Assembly: GCA_035649275.1 (NCBI GenBank)
Contig: DASRJW010000036.1
Coordinates: 31,030-95,029 of the forward strand
Source: Candidatus Krumholzibacteriia bacterium
Lineage (GTDB): Bacteria; Krumholzibacteriota; Krumholzibacteriia; G020349025
Direction of reading: 5' to 3'
DNA length: 64,000 bases
Numbering within the stretch: the stretch's first letter is position 1; each line of letters begins with the position of its first letter. Below the pieces are notes generated by a model, which was given only the letters and a program-made list of their open reading frames with translations, was not told where the DNA came from and did no database searches. Below, in pieces: positions 29,788-38,827 of this stretch. The position numbers were made by a program, and so were the translations under genes.

Positions 29788-31559
29788 TGCGTTCCCGCCT
29801 GGATCTTGCCGGGCACGACCACGTCGGTCCGCCGCACCTCGGTGGCGAGCAGGATTTTCTCGTCCACCTCGATGGGGACCTGCTTTTTCCAATCCACCAG
29901 GAGTTCGTTCAGGTGCTTCTCGCTCCAGTCGCTCTGCCAGTCCTGCACGACGTTCTCCTTCACGTCCTCGAGGGCGAAGGGGCGCTCCGGGATGATCTGT
30001 TGCACCTGCAGCATGACCCATCCTTGCGTGCCCGGGTCGCGACCTCCGGTCTTGAACGGCTGGGTGTACTGGTGCAGCTCACGGGTGAAGGCGCTGTCGG
30101 CGATCAAGGCGTGCTTCTGATCGTCCCGCGAGAAGGCCACCGTCCGGACGTCCTCGGGCTTGGTGGCGTTATCGTTGTAACGGATCGCGGTGGCGACGAA
30201 ATCGGCACCCCCACGGATCTCCTCGTAGGCCCGGCGCACCACCGTCTCCCGCGGGTGGAAGATGACGTTGCAGATCCGCTTTTCCTTCTCCACGTAGATC
30301 TTGGCGTGGTCGTCGTAGAACTTGCGCAGATCGTCCTCCGAGGGCGTCGGCACCTGCTCGCCGATGAGCTTGTCGTGCAGCTGTCCGACCATCAGCATCT
30401 CGTGGCGGAGCTTCATCTCGTTGACCACCTCGGGGAGCTTGTCGATGCCGTCGGCGCGCGCCTGTTCGATCTGCAGCGGCTTCAGCCACACGTCCCGGAT
30501 CCAGTAGTACAACCCCTGGGCGCCCACCCACTTCTTGGGTCGCTCGGGCCAGCTCGTCTGGTCGTAGCGGTCGGAGAAATCGCCGACGGTGTATTTCTTC
30601 CCATCCACCTCGAAGAGGAGGGTCTCCCGTTCCTGGAAGTTGAAGTCGATGACGGGCTTCACTTCGTTCGCTGGGTCCACGGGCTCGTCCGAATCAGGAG
30701 GCATCTTGCGGTTGATGAGGGCGAGCGCCTCGCCTTGGGCGTTGAACTTGTGCTTGGTGAGGATCGACTCGTAGTAATCGTTCGTCGCTTCCCGGCGCTT
30801 GCGGCGGGCGATCTGCTCGTCGATCAGCGGGCGCTCTTCCTCCAAGGTCCGCTTCTTCACCGGGCTCTCGGAAAACGGTAGGAAGATGTGCCAGCCATAC
30901 GCGGTCTCCACCGGCTCCGCCACTTGTCCCATGGGGGTGTCGAAGATGGCCGCTTCCACCTTCGGATTCGCCCGGCCGTACTCCAGCTCGCCGAAGATGG
31001 CGCGCTGAGCCACCGGGATCTCCATGCCGTCGTCGCCGATCCGCGGCACGTGGGAGTGCACGTCCACCATGGAGTCGAAGTTGGCTCCGGCGCGCAGCAA
31101 GGGGAGCAAGTCGTCCGCTTCCTTCTTGGTAGGCACGATGATCTGCTTGACCAGGATCTTGTGCTTGCTCTCGTCGTAGAACTTCTGGATCTCCGCGTCG
31201 GTAGCCGCCACCTTGTCCTTGATCGCGACCTCCACCGACTTGCCGTGCAGGATCTGTTCCTCGAGGATGGCGAACTGCGCCTTGACCTCCGGATCCTCGG
31301 CATAGCCGAGCTCCTCCGCCTTGAGCGCCAACACTTCCTTGTTGATGATGAATTCGAGGAACTTCCGCTTCCCCGCCAGGTCCAGGGTGTCCGGGAGCAG
31401 CGACCGATCCATCTTTTCCAGGCGATCCTCGTAGTAGGCCTTCGTCACCTGGTGGCTGCCCACCTTGGCAACGACGGCGTCCTGCCGCCCCTCCTTGGAC
31501 TTGGAGCAGGCCGCGGCCAGGAAGACCAGGGCCCAGATGCTGGCTCGAACCCGTCTCAT
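29784..31559 (-). CDS. Large PpiC/parvulin-type foldase lipoprotein
   Basis: 591 aa from ATG 31559 (AAGGGAG six bases upstream). Lipoprotein signal WALVFLAAAC. The first half is a SurA_N-like region followed by a parvulin domain (VKQIIVPTKKEADDLLPLL...YGRANPKVEAAIFDTPMGQVAEPV...GWHIFLP); the second half holds another chaperone-like helical segment and a second, more divergent parvulin-like region (RICNVIFHPRETVVRRAYEE). It is the first of three consecutive foldase genes downstream of mfd, 94 bases after it. Probably assists outer-membrane protein biogenesis, in keeping with the many beta-barrels in this window. Confidence 0.87.
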   Translation of the reverse strand: MRRVRASIWALVFLAAACSKSKEGRQDAVVAKVGSHQVTKAYYEDRLEKMDRSLLPDTLDLAGKRKFLEFIINKEVLALKAEELGYAEDPEVKAQFAILEEQILHGKSVEVAIKDKVAATDAEIQKFYDESKHKILVKQIIVPTKKEADDLLPLLRAGANFDSMVDVHSHVPRIGDDGMEIPVAQRAIFGELEYGRANPKVEAAIFDTPMGQVAEPVETAYGWHIFLPFSESPVKKRTLEEERPLIDEQIARRKRREATNDYYESILTKHKFNAQGEALALINRKMPPDSDEPVDPANEVKPVIDFNFQERETLLFEVDGKKYTVGDFSDRYDQTSWPERPKKWVGAQGLYYWIRDVWLKPLQIEQARADGIDKLPEVVNEMKLRHEMLMVGQLHDKLIGEQVPTPSEDDLRKFYDDHAKIYVEKEKRICNVIFHPRETVVRRAYEEIRGGADFVATAIRYNDNATKPEDVRTVAFSRDDQKHALIADSAFTRELHQYTQPFKTGGRDPGTQGWVMLQVQQIIPERPFALEDVKENVVQDWQSDWSEKHLNELLVDWKKQVPIEVDEKILLATEVRRTDVVVPGKIQAGTQ

Positions 31560-31653
31560 GGAATGCTCCCTTGGGCTGCGTCTTTCGTTTCCCCGCACCC
31601 ATCATAGGGCAATGCCCGGTCAGGGCAACCCTCGGGACTGGCGGCGCACGGCT

Positions 31654-34600
31654 TCACCGGGGGGCGGCGCGCACCTCGCTCCCGGCCCGTGTCCCCGGGA
31701 GGCGGTCCAAGAGCTGGGCCACCTGGGTCAGCCGGTTTCCTGGGCGCAGGTGCTGGATGATCCGGAACTCCCCCGCGGCATCGAAGGCGAGCTTGTGCGG
31801 TAATTCCCGTACCAAGGTCTCGATCTCGGGCCGGGCGAGCGACCGCCCGGGGCGCAAGACGACTTCGGCGCGCGACCCCCGCAGGCGTACACGCTCCGCC
31901 CCGGCGGCGTGCGCAAGAAGCCGTAACTCAGCCACATGCAACAGGTTGGATGCGGATTCCGGGGGCGTCCCGAAGCGGTCCTGGAGCTCCTCCCGCAGAG
32001 CCTCTAGCTCCCCCGGTTCCCGGCAGCCGGAAACCCTCTTGTATACCCGCATCTTCTCCTCCGGATCCGGCACGTAGCGGTCCGGGAGCCGGTACTCCAG
32101 GTCCACGTCGATCCGCGCCGTGATTTCCTCGGGAGCTTGCCGCCCCTGCAGTTCGCTGGCGGCCTGCTCGAGCAAACGGCAGTAGAGCTCGAAGCCCACC
32201 GCCGCCATCTGGCCGTGCTGCTCCGGCCCCAGGATGTTGCCGGCGCCGCGGATCTCCATGTCCCGCATGGCGACGCGCAGGCCCGAGCCGAGGGCCTCGA
32301 ACTCTTGCAGCGCTGCCAGGCGCTTGCGCGCCAGCTCGGTGGTGGTGCCGGTGCGGGGGACGAGGAAATAGGCGTAGGCCTTGTGGCTCGAACGCCCGAC
32401 ACGGCCGCGCAGCTGGTAGAGCTGCGCCAGGCCGAGCCGGTCGGCGCGGTTGACGATCAGGGTGTTGACGCTGGGGATGTCGAGGCCGCTCTCGATGATC
32501 ATGCTCGACACCAGCACATCGAACTTCTGGTCGAGGAAGTCGAGCATGACCTTCTCGAGGGCCCGTTCCTCCATCTGGCCGTGGGCCACGGCCACACGCG
32601 CCGAGGGCATGATGCGCCGCACGTAGCCGGCCATGGCGTCGATGCTCTGCACGCGGTTGTGCACGAGATAGATCTGCCCGCCGCGGTCGAGTTCGCGCAT
32701 CATGGCATCCACGATGATCTCTTCGGCGAAGGGGGCGATCTCCGTTTGCACCGGCAGGCGGTCCCGGGGTGCGGTGTTGATGAGCGACATCTCCCGCAGT
32801 CCGACCAGGGCCATGTGCAAGGTGCGTGGGATCGGTGTCGCCGTCATGGAGAGCACGTCCACGGTCTGCTTGAAGCGCTTCAACTTCTCCTTGTGAGCCA
32901 CGCCGAACCGGTGTTCTTCGTCGACGACGACGAGACCCAGCGACTTGAACTCCACGTCCCGGGAGAGCAAGCGATGGGTGCCGATGAGGATGTCCACTTC
33001 GCCGCGGGCCACCTTGACGAGGATTTCCTTCTGCTCCTTCGTCGGGCGCAAGCGCGACACCATCTCGACGACGACGGGGAAGTCCGCCAGACGTTCGCGG
33101 AAAGTGCCCAGGTGCTGTTGCGCCAGGATCGTGGTCGGCACGAGCACCGCGACCTGCTTGTTGTCCAGCACCGCTTTGAAGGCGGCGCGCATGGCGACCT
33201 CGGTCTTGCCGAAGCCCACGTCGCCGCAGACGAGGCGGTCCATGGGAGCGGGCTTCTCCATGTCGACCTTGACGTCGCCGATGGCGCGCAGCTGGTCTTC
33301 CGTCTCGTCGTAGATGAACGAAGCCTCGAGCTCCTTGAGCAGGTGCGTGTCGGCGGAGAAAGCGTGACCAGGCTGGGACTTCCGCGCCGCCGCCAGGCCG
33401 AGCAGTTCCTGGGCCATGGCGGCGATGGCGCGCTTGGCGCGTTCCTTGATGCGCTCCCAGGCGTTGGTGCCGAGTTTGGTCAGCTCCGGGACGGCGCCCT
33501 CCTTGCCCACGTACTTCTCGACCCGGTTCAGCTGGTCGACGCTGACGTAGATCTTGTCGCCGCCGGCGAAGGCGAGTTGCAGGCAGTCGATCTCGGCGCC
33601 TTCGACCTGCAACTTCTGGATCCCCAAGTACCGGGCGATGCCGTACTGCACGTGGACGACGAAATCGCCGGGCTGCAGCTCCTCGTATGCCGAGGTGCCC
33701 TGGCTGACGCGGTATTTGCGGCGGCGCTGCCGGCGCTTGTAGCGCTGGAAGATCTCGCGGTCGGTGAGCACGACCACGTTGTGCTCGACGAGCACGAACC
33801 CGGACTGCAGCTCCCCCACGGGGAAGTCGAGGCGGTCGGCGATGTCGTCCAGGAGCTCTTGCAGGCGCTGCGCCTGCCCGGGGTTGTCGCAGAAGATGTG
33901 GATGCGCTGCCCGAGGAGCAGCCGGTGCTCGAGGTCGCGCTGCAGCTCCGCCACCCGGCCGGCGTGCTCTCCGGGCGACTGGATCGCCAGACGCACCACG
34001 GGCAGATCGGCGGCCTGGGCGGGCGCTGGCGCTGCCGTGCCCTCCGTGGCCGACGGCGCCGGCTCGAGGAGCTTGTCCAGAGGGGCGCCGCCGAAATGCA
34101 CCTGGGTGAGGTAGTAGGTGGGCATGCCGGCCGGCAAGGCTTGCAGGACCGTGTTGGGAGCGTAGATCGCCTCGGGTTCCGGCACCGGCTCGCCGCCGCG
34201 GCGGGCGTCGTCGAAGAGCTTGTGGATCTCCTCGTCGAGCCGACGTAGCTGCTCGACCACGGCCTCCGGGCGCACCCAGAGCAGGCGCCGGGCATCCAGG
34301 AAGAACTCGGTGAGGAGGACCCGCGGCGAGTAGTAGGCCGCGTAGCGCTCCATCCCGTCGAAATGCAGGCGCTCGCGCACGTGGTCGGCGAGCCGAGCGC
34401 GGGCGGGCTCGCTGCCCTGTTGGCTCGCACGCAGCCTTTGCTCGGCACGCTGCAAGTTGGCGTCCGAGAGGATGAGGGGAGAGCAGGGAGGCACGAGGGC
34501 GGTGGAGATCTCGCCCAGCGAACGCTGCGTCGTGGCATCGAAGAAGCGCATCGATTCGACCCGATCGCCCAGGAGCTCGAGGCGCAGGGGGTTCTCGTAG

Positions 34601-35148
34601 GAGACGCTGAACACGTCCAGGATGCCGCCCTTGCGCGCGAAGTCGCCGGGCGACTCGACGCGAGGCACGGCGTAGTAACCCATCTCGCCGAAGCGAGCCA
34701 GCACGCCGTCGTAGTCGATCTCCCCGCCCACCGCGAAGCGCAAGGTGTAATCGAGGATCTCTTCCGGCGGCTGCACCTTCCACTTCAGCCCCTTCGCCGA
34801 GGTGGCGACGATGCAGCTGTCGCCGGAAAGCAGGTGGTGCAGCACCTCGACCTGCTGGCCGGTGATGCCCTTGTAGGGCGAACGTTTCTCGTAGGGGAGG
34901 ATCTCGAATTCGGGGAAGAGATGCACCGGCGTGTCCGGGAGGAGCGTGGCGAGGTCCTGGGCCAGTTCCTCCGCATCATCGAATTTCGGCGCCACGACCA
35001 GCGTCTGTACCGGATGGTCGCGTTGCAGGAGAGCAGCGATGAGGGACGGACTACTCCCGTGCAGGGAGGTGAGCACCCCCCCCTCGGCCTGACGGATCCG
35101 TCGCAGCAGACTGTCTTGCGCGGCTCGAGGAAGCAGCCGATCGAGCAT
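31654..35148 (-). CDS. mfd: Transcription-repair coupling factor Mfd
   Basis: 1164 aa, close to the usual ~1150. It displaces RNA polymerase stalled at DNA lesions and recruits UvrA. Visible landmarks: the N-terminal UvrB-like region (LFPEFEILPYEKRSPYKG), the RNA-polymerase-interacting domain (YEELQPGDFVVHVQYGIARYLG in pieces), helicase motif I GDVGFGKTEVA (about residue 642), DEEH box (VVDEEHRFGV), motif III MTATPIPRTLHMA, motif VI region QLRGRVGRS, and the C-terminal TRCF domain. I chose ATG 35148 (weak GGTGGG upstream); an in-frame TTG at 35202 would add 18 residues without a ribosome-binding site. Confidence 0.97.
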   Translation of the reverse strand: MLDRLLPRAAQDSLLRRIRQAEGGVLTSLHGSSPSLIAALLQRDHPVQTLVVAPKFDDAEELAQDLATLLPDTPVHLFPEFEILPYEKRSPYKGITGQQVEVLHHLLSGDSCIVATSAKGLKWKVQPPEEILDYTLRFAVGGEIDYDGVLARFGEMGYYAVPRVESPGDFARKGGILDVFSVSYENPLRLELLGDRVESMRFFDATTQRSLGEISTALVPPCSPLILSDANLQRAEQRLRASQQGSEPARARLADHVRERLHFDGMERYAAYYSPRVLLTEFFLDARRLLWVRPEAVVEQLRRLDEEIHKLFDDARRGGEPVPEPEAIYAPNTVLQALPAGMPTYYLTQVHFGGAPLDKLLEPAPSATEGTAAPAPAQAADLPVVRLAIQSPGEHAGRVAELQRDLEHRLLLGQRIHIFCDNPGQAQRLQELLDDIADRLDFPVGELQSGFVLVEHNVVVLTDREIFQRYKRRQRRRKYRVSQGTSAYEELQPGDFVVHVQYGIARYLGIQKLQVEGAEIDCLQLAFAGGDKIYVSVDQLNRVEKYVGKEGAVPELTKLGTNAWERIKERAKRAIAAMAQELLGLAAARKSQPGHAFSADTHLLKELEASFIYDETEDQLRAIGDVKVDMEKPAPMDRLVCGDVGFGKTEVAMRAAFKAVLDNKQVAVLVPTTILAQQHLGTFRERLADFPVVVEMVSRLRPTKEQKEILVKVARGEVDILIGTHRLLSRDVEFKSLGLVVVDEEHRFGVAHKEKLKRFKQTVDVLSMTATPIPRTLHMALVGLREMSLINTAPRDRLPVQTEIAPFAEEIIVDAMMRELDRGGQIYLVHNRVQSIDAMAGYVRRIMPSARVAVAHGQMEERALEKVMLDFLDQKFDVLVSSMIIESGLDIPSVNTLIVNRADRLGLAQLYQLRGRVGRSSHKAYAYFLVPRTGTTTELARKRLAALQEFEALGSGLRVAMRDMEIRGAGNILGPEQHGQMAAVGFELYCRLLEQAASELQGRQAPEEITARIDVDLEYRLPDRYVPDPEEKMRVYKRVSGCREPGELEALREELQDRFGTPPESASNLLHVAELRLLAHAAGAERVRLRGSRAEVVLRPGRSLARPEIETLVRELPHKLAFDAAGEFRIIQHLRPGNRLTQVAQLLDRLPGTRAGSEVRAAPR

Positions 35149-35281
35149 CGTTTCCCACCGTTGGGGGGTCCGAACATAGGGGGGGCGGTTCGGGAGTGTC
35201 AAGGGAGGGCGCGCTGCCGAGGCACGGTGCTACCATGAGGGACGCCGGCTGGGTGGTGGCGACAACGAGAGGTGGATGCGC

Positions 35282-36034
35282 ATGGGGAGCCATCGTTACC
35301 AAGGCGACGAGATCGCCGTGACCTACGAGGTGAAACGCTGCATCCACGCGACGGAATGCGTGCGTGGCTTGCCGAGCGTCTTCGATCCCGAGCGGCGCCC
35401 CTGGGTGCGCCTGGAAGGCGCGAGTGCCGAAGAAGTGGTGCGCGTGGTGGAACGGTGTCCCACCGGTGCTTTGCGCTACGAACGCAGCGATGGCACGGTG
35501 GAGGCAGCGGCGCTCGTGAACGAGGTGACCCCCTCGCCCGATGGTCCGCTCTACGCCCGCGGCGAGATCGTGCTCCAGGATGCACTGGGGATGGAGATCG
35601 CCCGGGAGCTGCGCCTGGCGCTCTGCCGCTGCGGCGGCTCGGCGAACAAGCCTTATTGCGACGGCCAGCACCGGAAGCTCGGCTTCTCCGACCCGGGCGA
35701 GGTGCCGCCGCCACCGGTGCCCAGCGCCGCCGCGACGGCAGCCGCAGGAGGACCGGTGGGCGGGGCTCCCGGCGGCGCTGTCGCTGGCGTCAGCGCCCCA
35801 GCCGCCCCTGGCACCGGCGCCACCGCTCCCGGAGCAGCACGCTTGCTCGGCGGGGCGTTGCACATCATCTTGACGAAGAACGGCCCGCTCCGTCTCCTGG
35901 GCCCCGTGGTCGTCCGCTCCACCGCCACCGGGGTGGCGTGTCCGGCGCAGCGCCTGTCCCTCTGCCGTTGTGGCGGATCGCAGAACAAGCCCTATTGCGA
36001 CGGCAGCCACGGACGCATCGGTTTCGAGGCTTGA
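35282..36034 (+). CDS. Divergent ferredoxin-like (Fer4_19) plus two CDGSH iron-sulfur domains
   Basis: 250 aa. The first ~75 residues (YEVKRCIHATECVRGLPSVFD, then RCPTGAL) match the Fer4_19 mono-cluster domain often fused to CDGSH modules. Two CDGSH domains follow, each with the C-x-C-x(n)-C-D-G-x-H ligand set: CRCGGSANKPYCDGQH and, after a ~60-residue Gly/Ala/Pro linker, CRCGGSQNKPYCDGSH. Such proteins carry redox-active 2Fe-2S clusters. The ATG at 35282 has GAGAGG at good spacing; an ATG two codons earlier (35276) is too close to it. It is divergent from mfd and precedes the BamA-like gene by 31 bases. Confidence 0.92.
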   Translation: MGSHRYQGDEIAVTYEVKRCIHATECVRGLPSVFDPERRPWVRLEGASAEEVVRVVERCPTGALRYERSDGTVEAAALVNEVTPSPDGPLYARGEIVLQDALGMEIARELRLALCRCGGSANKPYCDGQHRKLGFSDPGEVPPPPVPSAAATAAAGGPVGGAPGGAVAGVSAPAAPGTGATAPGAARLLGGALHIILTKNGPLRLLGPVVVRSTATGVACPAQRLSLCRCGGSQNKPYCDGSHGRIGFEA

Positions 36035-36065
36035 ACGCCGCTCCTGCCCCGTGGCGGCTCACACC

Positions 36066-37877
36066 ATGAGGTTCCACGCTCGGCTCCTCGCCGCCATCTT
36101 CTTCTGCGGCGCGGCGACGGCTGCGGTCGCGGAGCCGCCCGACAGTCTGGTGGGCGGGAGCACCACGCTCGACTCGCTGGAGGCGAAGCTCTCCCGCAAT
36201 CGCCTGACCCGCGAGCTCTCCCGCTACGTCTTCCAGCCTTCGGCGCTGCCGCTCCAGGAGCAGGCTGCCGTCACCCCGAGCCTGGACTTCTTCGCCCCCT
36301 ACGCTGGTCTCACCATCCGCCACATCGTCATCGAACGCCTCGACGTCTTCAGCGCTTACGACGCCGGCGGCGGCGATGCAGTGCAGTCCACCTTGAGTCG
36401 CGTCGGCGATGCCCTGCACTTCAACACGCGCAGAGGCATCATCGAGAATTACTTGCTCATGCACGAAGGCGAGAGGCTCGATCCGAACGCCCTCGCCGAT
36501 TCCGAGCGCCTGTTGCGCGCCGCGCCTTTCCTGCAAGAGGCCAATGTCGTGGTGGCGCCGGTGGAGTCGGCGCCGGATTCGGTGGACCTCTACGTGGTGA
36601 CGCGGGATCGTTGGACCCTTGGCCTCGACCTCAAGATCAAGAACACCTCGAGTGCCGACATCCGCCTGGCGGACCGCAATTTCGCCGGCTGGGGGCACCA
36701 TTTCGAGAACCTGCTCCTCATCGACGCCGAGCAACCCCAAGAGCTGGGGTACGTCGGCAGATACCGCGTCGACAACATCAGCGGTTCCTTCGTACGCAAC
36801 GCCTACGAGTACCGCAACACCTACCGGGAACGGGCCTGGGGCGTGGTGCTTTCCCGCGCACGCGAAGCACCGCAGATCCGCAGCACCGGGGCCCTCGCCT
36901 TCGCCATGACCGATCTGAAGCCGGCGCCCGGCGACGTTCCCCGCCAGGCCTTCCTGGAGACCTTCGTATGGGGCGGGCGGGCGTTCCCCGTGGGCAAGGC
37001 GCCGCACGGCGGCGTCAGCCGCCAGGCGCTCGTGCCCGCCCTCGGCTACGACTACCTGGACTTCTACGTCCGCCCCGACTCGGTGACCGCCGACTTCAAT
37101 CGCCCCTTCCGTGATCGGCACCTCGTGCTCGCGAGCTTCTCCTTCACCAAGAGCGATTTCGAACAAGGGCGCTTGCTGCGCGGATACGGCTGGAGAGAAG
37201 ACATCCCGCATGGGTTGCTGGCGACGCTCACCGGCGGCATGGAGTTCAGTGAATTCGAGAATCGAGCTTACGGCGCCGCGGAGCTCCGGGCGGCGAAGTA
37301 CACGGGCTGGGGGTATCTCGCCTTCCGCGCCGCCGGCGGCACCTTCCTCCACCAGCGCACCATGGAGGACGGGGTGGTGGATCTCGCCGGCAGCTACTTC
37401 ACCCCGCTCCTGGACCACGGTGGTTACGGCTTCCGGCAGTTCTTCCAGGTTTCCTATACGCACGGATTTCGGCGGCGGGAGAACGACGACATTCCGCTGG
37501 ATGGGAGCGCTGGCTTCGCTGGGATCACGGGCTCGCCGCTACGGGATCGGCAGCGTCTGGTGGGTGGTCTCGAATCGGTCCTGCTCACGCCGTGGAAGGC
37601 CTTCGGCTTCCGCTTCGGCTTCTTCGGCCGGCTCGACATCGGCACGATCGGCCCCGAGGCCGATTCGTTCCTGGAGGACAAGTACTACTCCATCGTGGGC
37701 TTCGGCATCCGTTTGCACAACGAACTGCTGGTCTTCGAGCCCACGGAGCTGCGCTATTCCCACGCCTTGGAGTCCCCCGAGGGCGCTTCCACCAAGGTCT
37801 TCGACTTCGGCCCCTTGCCGACGACGCCTTTCCTCGGCCTGGATCCCGGACCGCCGAGTACCATTCCCTATCGCTGA
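36066..37877 (+). CDS. BamA/surface-antigen-like outer-membrane protein with POTRA-type N-terminus
   Basis: 603 aa from ATG 36066, with a Sec signal ending around AVAEPP. Residues ~70-185 contain POTRA-like segments (IRHIVIERLDVF..., NTRRGIIENYLLMHEGERLDPNALADSERLLRAAPFLQEANVVV in pieces). The remainder is an aromatic, glycine-rich beta-barrel, as in Bac_surface_Ag proteins. It is shorter than BamA (which has five POTRAs), so it may be a TamA/ShlB-like or specialised paralogue that inserts or exports envelope proteins. The last residues are not a canonical aromatic-terminated barrel strand. Located 31 bases after the CDGSH gene. Confidence 0.83.
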   Translation: MRFHARLLAAIFFCGAATAAVAEPPDSLVGGSTTLDSLEAKLSRNRLTRELSRYVFQPSALPLQEQAAVTPSLDFFAPYAGLTIRHIVIERLDVFSAYDAGGGDAVQSTLSRVGDALHFNTRRGIIENYLLMHEGERLDPNALADSERLLRAAPFLQEANVVVAPVESAPDSVDLYVVTRDRWTLGLDLKIKNTSSADIRLADRNFAGWGHHFENLLLIDAEQPQELGYVGRYRVDNISGSFVRNAYEYRNTYRERAWGVVLSRAREAPQIRSTGALAFAMTDLKPAPGDVPRQAFLETFVWGGRAFPVGKAPHGGVSRQALVPALGYDYLDFYVRPDSVTADFNRPFRDRHLVLASFSFTKSDFEQGRLLRGYGWREDIPHGLLATLTGGMEFSEFENRAYGAAELRAAKYTGWGYLAFRAAGGTFLHQRTMEDGVVDLAGSYFTPLLDHGGYGFRQFFQVSYTHGFRRRENDDIPLDGSAGFAGITGSPLRDRQRLVGGLESVLLTPWKAFGFRFGFFGRLDIGTIGPEADSFLEDKYYSIVGFGIRLHNELLVFEPTELRYSHALESPEGASTKVFDFGPLPTTPFLGLDPGPPSTIPYR

Positions 37878-37911
37878 CCGCGTCGATGCCCGCCATGCCG
37901 GCCACGGACTG

Positions 37912-38796
37912 CTAGGAGTACTTCGTCTTCACCCCGCTCCAGGTCCCGGGGCGCACGCTCACCACGCCCTGGAGCGCCACCTCGAGGGTCGAGACGTAAG
38001 CACTCCCGTCCGGGCTGACGGCGAGGAGCAGCTGCGAGCCGCCTTGGCGGTAGAGGCCGTCGGCGTCGTTGCGGAAGGGGCGCTGTCCCTTGGAGGCGTA
38101 AGGCTGCTGGGCATGGACCTGGTCGGTGAGGGCGTCGTCGAAGTAGAGCTGGGAGGTGAAGTCGAAACCGGGGCTGGTGGCCGGAGCCGAGCGGATCTTG
38201 ACATGCATGTGCACCGTCCGCCCCAGGTACCAGCCGGGATAGATGGTGACGAAGCTCGCGACGCCGCTGGGGTCGGTGATTTGGTAGCCCCGGAGGAACT
38301 TCTTCCCCAAGGTGTCGAATCCCGGGTCTTGGACGTCCGAATAGACGCCGAGCGCATCGCAGTGCCAGAGGTCGACGTACGCACCTGCCAGGGGGATGCA
38401 GGAGCTGTCGGCCAGCAGCGCCGAGAGATGAATTGCCAGGCGGAGTTCGGCGCCCGGCCGGGTCGAGCCGTCGGAGGGATCAGAGCGGATGTCGGAGCGG
38501 AGCAGCAGTTCGTCGACGAAGTACGGTCCCTCGGTCTGCCCCGGCCGGACGATGCACGAGGTGGCGGCTCCGGGTGCCGGCGAGGCAGCAGCGGCAGGCG
38601 TTGCGGGCCAGGCTGCGGCACCCGTGCTCGGTGGTGTGCCTGCGGCACCCTGCCCCCACGCTGGGGCAGCATGGTGCAGGAGCGGAGTGAATGCCGCTAC
38701 GGACCTGCCGAAGAACGCGGCGCCCGTGACGCCGAGGAGCGCGAGTGCCTCGCGGCGGGTGAGGACGTGACCGCGAGGCGCATCATCGTGGGCCAT
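37912..38796 (-). CDS. Tat-exported intradiol ring-cleavage dioxygenase family protein
   Basis: 294 aa. The N-terminus LTRREALALLGV is a twin-arginine-like signal followed by an Ala/Pro-rich linker. The dioxygenase core (EGPYFV, AYVDLWHCDALGVYSD, TIYPGWYLGRTVHMHVKI) supplies all four Fe(III) ligands: Y152, Y190, H196 and H198. Members cleave catechol-type rings between the hydroxyls; exported ones in this clade have unknown natural substrates. No other aromatic-degradation genes are nearby. It converges with the barrel gene (34-base gap) and is preceded on the same strand by a TPR regulator. Confidence 0.9.
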   Translation of the reverse strand: MAHDDAPRGHVLTRREALALLGVTGAAFFGRSVAAFTPLLHHAAPAWGQGAAGTPPSTGAAAWPATPAAAASPAPGAATSCIVRPGQTEGPYFVDELLLRSDIRSDPSDGSTRPGAELRLAIHLSALLADSSCIPLAGAYVDLWHCDALGVYSDVQDPGFDTLGKKFLRGYQITDPSGVASFVTIYPGWYLGRTVHMHVKIRSAPATSPGFDFTSQLYFDDALTDQVHAQQPYASKGQRPFRNDADGLYRQGGSQLLLAVSPDGSAYVSTLEVALQGVVSVRPGTWSGVKTKYS

Positions 38797-38827
38797 CGCC
38801 GTTCCTTCGAGCCTCCTGTTCCATGGA

